Positions 28,889 through 39,400 of a DNA stretch of 64,000 nucleotides are shown here, one piece after another. The position numbers and the translations under genes are program-made. The notes below the pieces were generated by a model, which saw nothing but the letters and a program-made list of their open reading frames with translations, was not told the origin of the DNA and made no database searches. Origin of the DNA: Closterium sp. Naga37s-1 (taxonomy: Eukaryota; Streptophyta; Zygnematophyceae; Desmidiales; Closteriaceae). Position 1 is the stretch's first letter, and each line of letters starts with the position of its first letter. The stretch is from assembly GCA_947471745.1 (NCBI GenBank), contig CANJKZ010000010.1, positions 529,501 to 593,500 of the forward strand. The letters run 5' to 3'.

Positions 28889-31699
28889 ATGGCGGCAGAG
28901 ACGACAGAAACGCCTCGGCGGCGGCTCTTCAACAGCTCCGCAAATGTCGGCGCCGATGGCGGCGTCGGTAGCGCCCGGGGCGCCGCTAACCCTGTCCCCG
29001 CGCACGCCGCGAGTTCCCGGTGTATAAAGGACCTCGAATCGCGGCGGAAGCGCGGGTCGTGGACGGCGGAGGAAGACGCGGAGCTGCGCGCTTACGTGGC
29101 AAAGTACGGCGTGGGGAATTGGAAGCACGTGGCGGAGGCGACGCCGGCTTTGAATCGCGACGCGCAGAGCTGCCGTTTGCGGTGGTCCAGCCACCTGGAC
29201 CCTAAGGTACGCGTCGCTGCGCTTCGGCTGGGGGGTGGGGAGGGGGTCGGGAGTGGGGGCGGTGCGGGGGAGATGGGGGGGGGGGATGGGGGTGGGGCGG
29301 AGGGGGGTGGGGCGGAGCTGCAGAGACTGCGGTGGTCCCGAGGGAATATTTTTAGAGGGCGAAAAAGGGGGGGGGGGAGAGGTAGAGGTCTGTGCGGAGG
29401 TGGGCGGGGGATCGGGGGAAATGGAAATGAGTCGTCGGAATGCGAAGGGAATGCGACGCTTCCCGTTTCCGAACCCGCCGCGCTTCTCTTGAAATGCAGG
29501 CATCCAGTGGGGGGGCGTCAACCCCCCTCTCTCCCTCTCCCCCTCGCCCCCTCTCCCCCTCGCCCCCTCTCCCCCTCTCCCCCTCTCCCCCTCTCCCCCT
29601 CCTCCCCCCCCGCCTCCCCCCCTCTCCCCCTCTTTCCCTCTCCCCCTCCCCCCCTCCCCCTCTCCCCCTCTCCCCCTCTTTCCCTCTCCCCCTCTTTCCC
29701 TCTCCCCCTCTCCCCCTCTCCCCCTCCCCTCCTCCCCCTCTCCCCCTCGCCCCCTCTCTCCCTCTCCCCCTCTCCCCCTCTCTCCCTCTCCCCCTCTCTC
29801 CCTCTCTCCCTCTCCCCCTCTCCCGCAATGCAGGTCAATCGTGCGCCATTTATCTCTGCTCAGCCTTTTTCGCCCCTCTCCCCTCCGCTCTCAGTCCACA
29901 CCCCCTCCCCTGCTACTTCCCCCCGTCCCTCCTCCCCTTCCCCTTCCCCTTCCCCTTCCCCTCCCCCCTCCCCCCTCCCCTCCCCCGTCCCCACCAATGC
30001 AGGTCGCGCTCGCGCCATTCAAAGAAGAAGGCGCGCTGCTCCTTGCGAGCGTGGCGTGGGCCTCCCAGGCGAAACCAAGTGGGCGTCCTTTGATTCCACT
30101 TAGCAATCGCTCTTCCCCCCCCCCCCCTCCCCTCCCCCCCTCCTCCGCCCCCCAATGCAGGTCAGCCGTGCGCCATTCACGCCAGAAGAAGACGCACTTT
30201 TGATGGACAGCGTTGCATGGGGCTCCCACGGCGAAACCAAGTGGGCCGCAATCGCCTCGGCGAAATTCCCCTCGCGAACTGGTTACCAGATTCAGAGCCG
30301 CTGGCACAGCCTCGTGAACAAGCAACGCCGCTGGATCGACCCACTCGCTACCACCCCGAAAGAACTTCTGAGGCGCCTCAAAATTCCATTCGCTACCACC
30401 CCGAAAGCAAGGCCAGCGGGAAACACTACTATCACCACTGCTACTGTCAACCCGCCTGTTGCTGCGCGGGAGCGGTCGGCAGGAAACACCGCAGATACTA
30501 TTGTGACAGGCACGGGCAGGAGGGAACTTTCCTCCTGCCTTGAAGGCAAGGGGGGGAAGGAGCTTCCCTCCCCGCTTGTAGGCGATCTCGAACGATTATC
30601 CGATTCGACAAGCGGGCGGAGAAGTGGGAGCGGAAGCAAGAGAATAATCGAGCTCGGTGGGGAGGTTGTCGTGGGTACTGCTACTGTCCCGGTGGTGTCT
30701 GTGAATACCCCAGGTGTTGCCTCAGGTGGTGCCTCCGGTGTCGCATCAGGTGTTTTCCCAGGTGGTTCCCCAGGTGTTGCTACTCCATCAGCCGGTGCAG
30801 CCTCGGCTGATTCCTCAGCCGTTACTGCATTCATCCTGACCCTCCAATCCGCAATCAACGGCCTCCCTCAGTCCCCAAGCTCAGACACCCAACCAGACTT
30901 ACCCACCCCTGCACGTTCTTGCCTTGCTGCTGCTCCTGCTGCTACTCCCTCGTCCGTTGCTGCATTCATCCAAGCCCTCCAATCCGCAATCAACGGCTGT
31001 CCTCGACCCACCAGTTCTACCTCCACCCTTCAAAACCCCTCCCCCCATTATCGGACTTCAATCACTTACCCAATTTCCACCGCCACGCGTCAGACGTCAA
31101 CTATCCCGAGGAGTTATCAAGGAAATTTCTCAGCACAACGGTTAACCTTTGAGGCGCTTCGTAAGCGTCCCTCCAATCTTCCAGAATTACCCCCCCGTCC
31201 GCATTCCGCACGTAACATATCAACGCATCTGGACCCTACCGTACCAACCACCACCGCGCTGTTACCACCCAGCACCACTCTGCATCGTCCCAACACTGCG
31301 CCAGCATCAGCAACATCAGCATTGGAGCTTCCTCTCTTCCCAGTTTCTTCCAGCAGGAAAAGCGACTTCAAATCACCGGCTTCTGGCCTTAGTCTAGCCC
31401 TTTCCCTCCAGCCCCCAACTCATGCTTCCAACGCACGTGCCTCTACTGCTGCTGTTCCTGCTGCTGCGGCTGCTGCTGCAGCTTCTGATGCTGACGCCAC
31501 TACCACTACCCCTGCTGCTGCTGCTGCTGATGATGATGCCACTGCTGCTTCTGAAAAGCCAGGAGTATCAGTGAGTTATGAGCCGAACATAAATACTTCT
31601 GAGACTTCTCAAAAGGCATCAGTGAGTTATGAGCCGAACAAAAGTATGCTGGGAGGGGTGAATGCTACTCCATCAAGGGACGGCATGGGGCCGGTTTAG
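28889..31699 (+). CDS. MYB-A: two-repeat (R2R3-like) MYB transcription factor
   Basis: Two exons, 28889-29206 and 30161-31699, phase 0, 618 residues. Repeat 1 (about residues 53-106) has SWTAEEDAEL..GNWKHVAE..SCRLRW. Repeat 2 (107-163) starts APFTPEEDALL with Phe replacing the first Trp, as is usual for R3, then TKWAAIASAKFPSRTGYQIQ and SRW. R2R3 proteins bind DNA through the third helices. The remainder is Ser/Pro/Thr/Ala-rich with the segment AAFIxxLQSAINGxPx repeated twice. An extra few residues in the second repeat (WGSHGETKW) resemble SNAPc-type MYBs, so R2R3 subgroup assignment is uncertain. A paralogue is at 47779-44153 on the other strand. Relative to it, MYB-A has lost about 45 residues and shifts frame near 31685-31690, ending at TAG 31697. 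Confidence 0.87.
29515..29825 (+). repeat. CTCCCC polypyrimidine tract in MYB-A intron
   Basis: About 310 bp of CTCTCCCC/CTCCCCCT units, almost purely pyrimidine on the + strand. A second C/T-rich block lies at 29880-29995 and a third at 30112-30150. Confidence 0.9.
29829..30105 (+). repeat. Two acceptor-side decoys of the MYB-A second-repeat exon
   Basis: After AATGCAG acceptors, copies code VNRAPFISAQP (from about 29834) and VALAPFKEEGALLLASVAWA (from about 30002), each then losing the frame. The intact exon begins at 30161. The first decoy has a counterpart in MYB-B. Confidence 0.9.
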
Positions 31700-32490
31700 C
31701 CGACGAGTGTGAAGAGGAGGCATATGGATGTGACAGCAGGTTTGCAAAGCGAGTGAGGACAGAAGCAGAGAGCATGAGCACCTTTAAGACGCCTCAAGTA
31801 TCGTCTCAAGAGGTGCTGCAAGGCATGCTGAAAAGCGAGGTGGCTCTTGAGTCGACTCAAAGGACAGCAGCAGAGAGCGTGACGGCCTTTAAGACGCCTC
31901 AAGTATCGTCTCAAGAGGTGCTGCACGGCATGCTGAAAATCTTGGCTCAGCAAGGTTTGGTACAAGACAGCGGGATTGCCAAGCGAGTGAGGACAGAAGC
32001 AGAGAGCGTGACGGCCTTTAAGACGCCTCAAGTATCGTCTCAAGAGGTGCTGCACGGTATGCTGAAAAGGGAGGGGACAAATGGATGGGCCATGCCTGGC
32101 ATTCCGCGCTCAAGTAGCGGGGGCAGCAGCACGTGCAGCAATGCAGTAGCATGTGGGGGTGAGGATAAGGAATGGAATGGAATGCAGATGCAGGGTGGTG
32201 AGGTGGGGGCTTTGCTGGACGAGCGGAGGAGGCAGCAGCAAGCTCAGGAGGTTCAGTGGGAGAGAGAAAAGAAGTTGCTGCTTTGTGTGCGGGAGGGGAG
32301 AGGAGAGGGGAGAGAGGAGGGGGGAAAGGAGAAGAGGTTGCAGAGAGAGCATCAGCTGCAGCAGCAGGAGCAGCAGCAGGAGCAGCAGCAGGAGCATCAT
32401 CAACAAGAGCAGCAACAGCGGCAGCAGCAGCAGCTGTACCAGCAATTGGCTCTGCACTTGCTTGCGGCGGCACTGCTGAAGCATGGATGA
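31700..32490 (+). pseudogene. Out-of-frame MYB-A tail
   Basis: Downstream of the MYB-A stop, another frame continues the MYB-B-like C-terminus: EEEAYGCDSRFAKRVRTEAE, then FKTPQVSSQEVLxGMLK three times. Next come GIPRSSSGGSSTCSNAVACG, ERRRQQQAQEVQWEREKKLL, Gln-rich runs and a final LYQQLALHLLAAALLKHG before TGA at 32488. It either marks a frameshift mutation in MYB-A or an unrecognised short intron near 31640-31690. Confidence 0.75.
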
Positions 32491-32535
32491 TGCATGGGGC
32501 TAGGTGTTGCAGTACCAGCACCGTCAACGGCAGCA

Positions 32536-32611
<76 letters not shown>

Positions 32612-32752
32612 CATCATCAACAAGAGCAGCAACAGCGGCAGCAGCAGCTGCTGTACCAGCAATTGGCTCTGCACTTGGTTGCGGCGGCGCTGCTGAAACA
32701 TGGATGATGCATGGGGCTAGGTGTTGCAGTACCAGCACCGTCAACGGCAGCA

Positions 32753-32790
<38 letters not shown>

Positions 32791-32850
32791 TGTACCAGCA
32801 GTTGGCTCTGCACTGCAGTACGTGCTTGCAGGGCTGCTGCTGAGACATGG
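32345..32850 (+). repeat. CAG-repeat block with copies of the MYB tail
   Basis: CAG runs, the longest about 32529-32610, alternate with copies of the tail-coding piece LYQQLALHL..LLKHG-stop at about 32433-32490, 32650-32707, 32790-32850 and a decayed one at 32960-33003. The copies after the first are stop-side decoys of the terminal exon. Confidence 0.85.
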
Positions 32851-33059
32851 ATGAGATGTGAGGCTGGGTTGCTGAAGGTCTCAGAGCAAACAGTTGGCAG
32901 CAGTATCAGGAACAGCAGTAGCAGCAGTCGCAGCAGTAGCTGTCTGTACTAGGACTTGGCTCTGCAGCACGTGCTTGCGGCGGTGCTGGTGAAGCATGGC
33001 TAAATGTTTCAGAGAAAACGGATGGCACGTGTGGCAGGAGCAGCAGCAGCAGCATCAGG

Positions 33060-33140
33060 GTCGAGATTAGCACGGACGAAGCACGGTCTAAGCATGGAAG
33101 AAGCACGGACTAAGCAAGGACTAAGCACGGACGAAGCATG
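33060..33140. repeat. 10-bp minisatellite (AAGCACGGAC)
   Basis: About seven imperfect units of AAGCACGGAC/T. Single-copy sequence with no recognised gene follows to 33998. Confidence 0.8.
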
Positions 33141-33998
33141 ACGCACAATTAAAGTGCTGCTGCCTGGACGGTGGAGCTGTGTGCAGCTGATTTTGCATGC
33201 ACCCTTCTTTCCTTGACAGAACAGTTTACGGGCGTGGCCACAGGTTTGGTTGACAATAATGTTGTGTACATACATACCATCCTAAGATGGCATGCTGGAG
33301 TATACGTCGATAGAGTAGAATCTGCTAGGAGTTAGTGGTATCTGTAGATTGTGTAACCAGACCTTGGTATGGTATGTGAAGTTGCTTGATTTGAGTTGCT
33401 ATATCAATTTCAAATCATGTGCCATGAATGGCTCAAGAAAGGGCATAAAGCTTCCCATTGTGTGTCATTTGTCAATGTTGACATTAGCTTCACGTGCATG
33501 ACATTCAAGCATTTTAGTTTCCACACCATGACTGAACCATTTCGAATTATCCTGTTTCACTTGTTGCTTTTGTAGGGGCCGCGCGAACGCGAGCCCCCTC
33601 TGCCACAAATTATGACGTGCATCACCGGGAGTTCCGGCGTGCTAGGGACAGGGCCGGCCGAAGTGCAATGGCGGGCCCGCCCCTAGGCCATCGGCCTTTT
33701 TGATCACCGATTGACCCCGCCCAGGTAAGTATGTCTTCTTCGTCTCGAACTTCGGTTTATGAAGCAACAAATGGATATTGTACTTCTGTACGCTGTGGCC
33801 TTTCTGTACCACGTGGCATTCTGAAATGGTTGGGTTGGGCAAATGAGAAGTTGGTGTGTGCAGGGGCGTCAGAACTTGTGATCCAGGAGACGCGGTTTCG
33901 ACCCCTGCAATAGCCAGGGTTCCGTACTTCCAACTGCGTACTCCACCGAACAACCTAGTTCACCGTGCCTTCCCTCTCTCATTCCGTGCTGAAGCGGA
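33141..33998. other. Intergenic, 5' flank of the HDDC2 gene
   Basis: No gene recognised. A 7-bp complementary pair (GCAGGGG near 33859, CCCCTGC near 33901) with a B-box-like GGTTTCGACCC resembles a tRNA 3' half, but no cloverleaf can be folded. Confidence 0.5.
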
Positions 33999-36410
33999 AT
34001 GCATTTCTCGCGAGTCCTTCTAACGCGGACAAATCTTTTAAGGATTCCCGTCGCTCTGGCCAACAGAGGCCACAACTGTTGCTCTAACACCGTAACCACC
34101 CGAACTCTTGTCAGAGACTGTTGTGCGAAAACGATCTTACAACAGCAGCAGCAGCTTTCGCGCGCGCTTCGCGTTGCTACTCCTTCGCTTTCCCCCTTCG
34201 CGCTGCACGCGCGGAGCATTTTCAGCTTCCCTGCTGAATCGCGGACAGCGGTGAGACTGGCGGAAACGGCGGCAGGGGCGGGAATGGCGGAACCGACGGC
34301 GGAATGGGTGAGGATGGCGGAAGCGGCGGAGACGGGAATGGCGGAAGCGACGGCGGAAGGGGTGAGAATGGCGGACGCGGCCGAGACGGGAATGGCGGAA
34401 GCGACGGCGACGGGGGCAGCAGCTCCTTCCGCGGGGGTCACCACGATTGGTCCAGCAGAGGCATCGTCAGCCGTCGATTTCCTGATGATGATCCAGCCGC
34501 TAAAGGTCCGACGATCCGACGGTCCACATGTCTGATTCACCTAATCAGCGTATCACGCTGTGTTTGAGATATAAGAATCTCAGATACACTTTGGAGAGGA
34601 CGATTCCTTGTATCGGTTTTCAGACTTCTCAATAGCGAGACAAGCACGAGAACGAGCGCGCAACCCCTCGCTCCGTGCCCCCGGAGTGGGCGATTGCGGG
34701 AAAGATTAAGCGCGTGGTGGCTACTTTTGAGGCGCCTCAAAAGTAGACTTCGTGCTCCGGAGAGGGCGATTGCGGGAAAGATTAAGCGCGTGGTGGGATG
34801 AGAAAGATTTCGGAGGCACCTTATTTTCTGAGTCGATAGGCAACCACACGCACCGCACGGCTGTGACGGCGCTGGGACGACTTCTGCGGCGCCTAAAAAA
34901 AACCGCATGGCTGTATTGCCGCTGGTTTTGGGCGGTGCTGCCATGGTGCTGGTGGTGCTGGCGGTGCCGCTGGTGGCAATTCCGCTGTTGCAATTGCGTT
35001 AAGACTCAAATGAATCCCCCTTCCCCACCCCTCACCCGCATGCACCGCATGACTGCGATGGCCTGGTGGTGCTGGCGCCGCTGGTGGCAATTCCGCTGCT
35101 GGTGCTGGTGGTGCTGCCATGCTGCTGGTGGTGCTGCCATGCTGCTGGTGGTGCTGGCGCCGCTGGCAGCAATCCCGCTGTCGCAATTGCGTTAAAGTCT
35201 CAAATGAAACCACATCCCCACCCCTCACCCGCATGCACCGCATGGCTGCGATGGCCTGGTGGTTCTGGTGGTGCTGGTGGTGCTGCTGGTGGTGCTGGTG
35301 GTGCTGGTGGTGCTGGTGGTGCTGGCGCCGCTGGTGGCAATTCCGCTGTCGCAATTGCGTTAAAGTCTCAAATGAAACCCCCATCCCCACCCCTCACCCG
35401 CATGCACCGCATGGCTGCGATGGCCTGGTGGTGCTGGCGCCGCTGGTGGCAATTCCGCTGCTGGTGCTGGTGGTGCTGCCATGCTGCTGGTGGTGCTGGC
35501 GCCGCTGGCAGCAATTCCGCTGTCGCAATTGCGTTAAAGTCTCAAATGAAACCACATCCCCACCCCTCACCCACTTCCTTGGCCTTCTCCCCACCCCCTT
35601 CCGTCCCTATCCCCCTTGAAACCCTGTACCCTAAACCCTCAGACTCTGAAGCGCACAGGGTGGGTGAAGCGGGGAGTGCAGGGGCCAGAGTCGATCGGCG
35701 ACCACATGCACCGCATGGCTCTGATGGCGTTCGTGCTGGCTGGAGTGGAGGGCATTGACAGAGACAGGTGAGTGTATGGGGAGCAGTGATAACACAGATA
35801 GGCCAGGGGCCAGAGTCAATAGGCGGCCACATGCACCGCATGGCTCTGATGGCGTTCGTGTTGAGTGGAGTGGAGGGGATTGACAGAGAGAGGTGAGTGT
35901 ATGGGGAGCAGTGATAACACAGATAGGCCAGGGGCCAGAGTCAATAGGCGGCCACATGCACCGCATGGCTCTCATGGCGTTCGTGCTGGGTGGAGTGGAG
36001 GGGGTTGACAGAGACAGGTGGGTGGGAGGGGGTGTGGGTGCATGGTGCATGCATGGAGAGTGCAGGGGCCAGAGTCGATCGGCGACCACATGCACCGCAT
36101 GGCTGTGATGGCGCTGGTGGTGTGGAAGGGATCGATAGGGAGAGGTGGGTGCGGGGGTATGGGTGCTGGGTGCACGGGGGGGAGTGCAGGGGCCCGAGTC
36201 GATCGGCGACCACATGCACCGCATGGCTGTGATGGCGTTCGTGTTGAGTGTTGTTGAGAGGGTTGACCGGGAGAGGTGAGGAAGAGGGGAGAGGTGGGTT
36301 GAGTGAGGGGAAGGAATGTGAGATGGATGGGAGAGGGTTCGATGGGAAGGGAACTGGCGGGTATAAGGGATATTAGTCAATTGGAGACGATATTTTTTAT
36401 AATGATGGCC

Positions 36411-36460
<50 letters not shown>

Positions 36461-39400
36461 CGCGTGTACGTGTGTGTGTGCGTGTGTGTCTGTGTGTGTG
36501 TGTGCATGTGTATGTGTGTGTGTGTGTCTGTGTGTGTGCGTGTGCGTGTGTGCGCGTGTGTGTCTGTGTGCCACGTGTACATACACTTCATGTGTGTGTG
36601 CGTGTGTCTGTGTGTGCGCGTGTGTGTCTGTGTGCCACGTGTACATACACTTCATGTGTGTGCGCGTGTGTGTCTGTGTGCCACGTGTACATACACTTCA
36701 TGTGTGTCCCACAGATGCATCAAGATGACAATTGTGCATGACGTGGCAGAAGGTACACACTCAACCCCTCTCAACCGCACTCCACCTGCCCTCAACCGCT
36801 CTCTACCTGCCCTCAACCCCTCTCCACCTACCCTCAACCCCTCTCCACCTGCTCTCAACCCCTCTCCACCTGCCCTGGACCCCAATTCTCAATAGCAGCT
36901 GGTATTTATATTATAACCCCTTTGAAAGCATCTCCGATGTAGCTGGATAAGGGCTGGGCTTGCCTCTGACACACTCCGATATTTAGGGATTTTCTTAGGG
37001 ACTCGCTTCCACTTCCCCAACACTTCCCCTCCTTCCCCCCTCCCCTTCCACCACACCCCCTCTCCTCCCCTCTCTCGCCCTCTCATATCCAGAAAACAAC
37101 CCCCCCCCCGCCCCCTTCCCCCGCTCCTCCCCACATTCTCCCTTGCAGCAATAGCAGGTGACAGTCGTGCGGAGTGGGCAAGGACAGGAGGAGAGGCACA
37201 AGGACCCTATTCACTCCCCCAACTGCCCTCTCCCCTTCTCCCCTTCTCCCCTTCCTCCTCCCGTGCAGCAATAGCTGGTGACATGACATCACACCGTCGT
37301 GTGGAGTGAGCAAGGAGGAGAAGCACCAACCAAAGGCCCTGTTTTCTCTGCTCTCTTCCTCCCCCCTCCCCCCTCCCCCTCTCTCCCTTGCAGCAATAGC
37401 GGGTGACATCACACCGTCGGGTGGAGTGGGCAAGGACAGGAGGAGAAGCGTCAACGGACCTATTCACTCCCCCAACTCCCCTTCCCCTCCCCCTCCTCCC
37501 CCCTCCCCTTCTCCCGTGCAGCAATAGCGGGTGACATCACACCATCATGTGGAGTGGGCAAGGAGGAGAAGCACCAAATGGAGAGGGACGCTCTGGGGCA
37601 GATGTGTGACGCTCTGGGCCCCAACCGCAAGGCTGCAGGTGACTGTCAAGAGGGGCATTTGCAGGGCATATGTTGGTGTGAGAGGATAGGAGAGAAGCAC
37701 CAAATGGAGAGCGGCGCTCTGATGCAGATGTGTGACGCTCTGGGCCCCAACCACAAGGCAGCAGGTGAGGGATGGGAGGAGCATTTCCATCTGTGTCATG
37801 TGGAGTGAGCAAGGAGGAGAAGCACCAAATGGAGAGGGACGGTCTTGAGAAGATGTGTGACGCCCTGGGCCCCAACCACACGGCAGCAGGTGGGTGAGTG
37901 AGATGAGAGAGAGCAGAAGAGAGTTCATGTCTGTACCTTTATCTGGACAAGGAGGAGAAGCACCAAATGGAGAGGGAGGCCCTGGGGCACATGTGTGCCG
38001 CCCTGGGCCCAAACCGCAAGGCCGCAGTGGGTATTTTGAGGGGCAGGTGTGGGAGAGAAAGAGCAGAAGTTGGTTCACATGTGTATCTTTATCACGGGCA
38101 TCGCATGGAGAGAGGGAGGCTCTTGAGAAGATGTGTGCTGCCCTGGGCCCAAACTGCAAGGCAGCAGGTGGGTATTTCGAGGGGCAGGTGTGGGAGAGAA
38201 AGAGCAGAAGTTGGTTCACATGTGTATCTTTATCACGGGCATCGCATGGAGAGAGGGAGGCTCTTGAGAAGATGTGTGCTGCCCTGGGCCCAAACTGCAA
38301 GGCAGCAGGTGGGTATTTCGAGGGGCAGGTGTGGGAGAGAAAGAGCAGAAGTTGGTTCACATGTGTATCTTTATCACGGGCATCGCATGGAGAGAGGGAG
38401 GCTCTTGAGAAGATGTGTGCTGCCCTGGGCCCAAACTGCAAGGCAGCAGGTGGGTATTTCGAGGGGCAGGTGTGGGAGAGAAAGAGCAGAAGCTGTCATG
38501 TGTATCTTTATCATGGGTATCACCTGGAGAGAGGGACGCTCTGGGGCAGATGCCGCCCTGGGCCCAGACCGCAAGGCAGTAGGTGGGTAATTCGAGGGGC
38601 AGGTGTGGGAGAGAAAGAGCAGAAGTTGGTTCACATGTGTATCTTTATCACGGGCATCGCATGGAGAGAGGGACGCTCTGGGGCACATGTGTGCTTCCCT
38701 GGGACCAAACCGCAAGGCAGCAGGTGAGCGTTTCAAGATGCAGATGAGGGTTAAGAGGGGCAGCAGTGGTGCTGGGATGATGAGTGGTGCTGGGAAGCGC
38801 AGCAGCCGAGATGTCCCCCTTTCCTTCCCCACCAGCTGAGATCTCCCCACCCCCCCCCCCCCCGGTAGCCGCCCCCACCAGATGAGATTCCTAAACCCAA
38901 CCGCCCCCACCAGTTGAGTGGTGCTGGGAAGCGCAGCAGCCGAGATGCCCCCCCCCTCCCCTCCCGCCCCTCCACCAGCCGAGATCCGTCCCCCCCTTCT
39001 CCCCCTCCCGCCCCTCCTCCAGCCCCTCCACCAGCCGAGATCCCTCCCCCCTTCTCCCCCCTTCTCCCCCTCCCGCCCCTCCTCCAGCCGAGATCCCTCC
39101 CCCCCCCTCCTCTCCCGCCCCTCCTCCAGCCGAGATCCCTCCCCCCTTCTCCCCCCTTACCAGCTGAGCTATCTCTGTGGGAGGAGTATGAAGCGAGCGA
39201 GACAAGAAATACCTTCCCACTCCTGCTCCTTCCCACTCGCGCCCTTCCCACTCCTGCCCCTTCCCACTCCTGCCCCTTCCCACTCCTGCCCCTTCCCACT
39301 CCTGCCCCTTCCCACTCCTGCCCCTTCCCACTCCTGCTCCTTCCCACTCGCGCCCTTCCCACTCCTGCCCCTTCCCACTCCTGCCCCTTCCCACTCCTGC

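Noticed and set aside
29352..29838. Arg/Glu/Gly-rich open frames on the minus strand
   Set aside because: Antisense reading of the CTCCCC tract in the MYB-A intron.
33857..33912. Possible tRNA gene
   Set aside because: A B-box-like GGTTTCGACCC and a 7-bp end pairing exist, but the T stem does not pair and no D arm or anticodon arm can be drawn; at best a decayed tRNA-like or SINE fragment.
37894..38727. 277-residue + strand open frame with four near-identical repeats
   Set aside because: It is produced by the 141-bp array of HDDC2 exon-4 decoys, whose period is divisible by three; it crosses intron sequence and splice sites.
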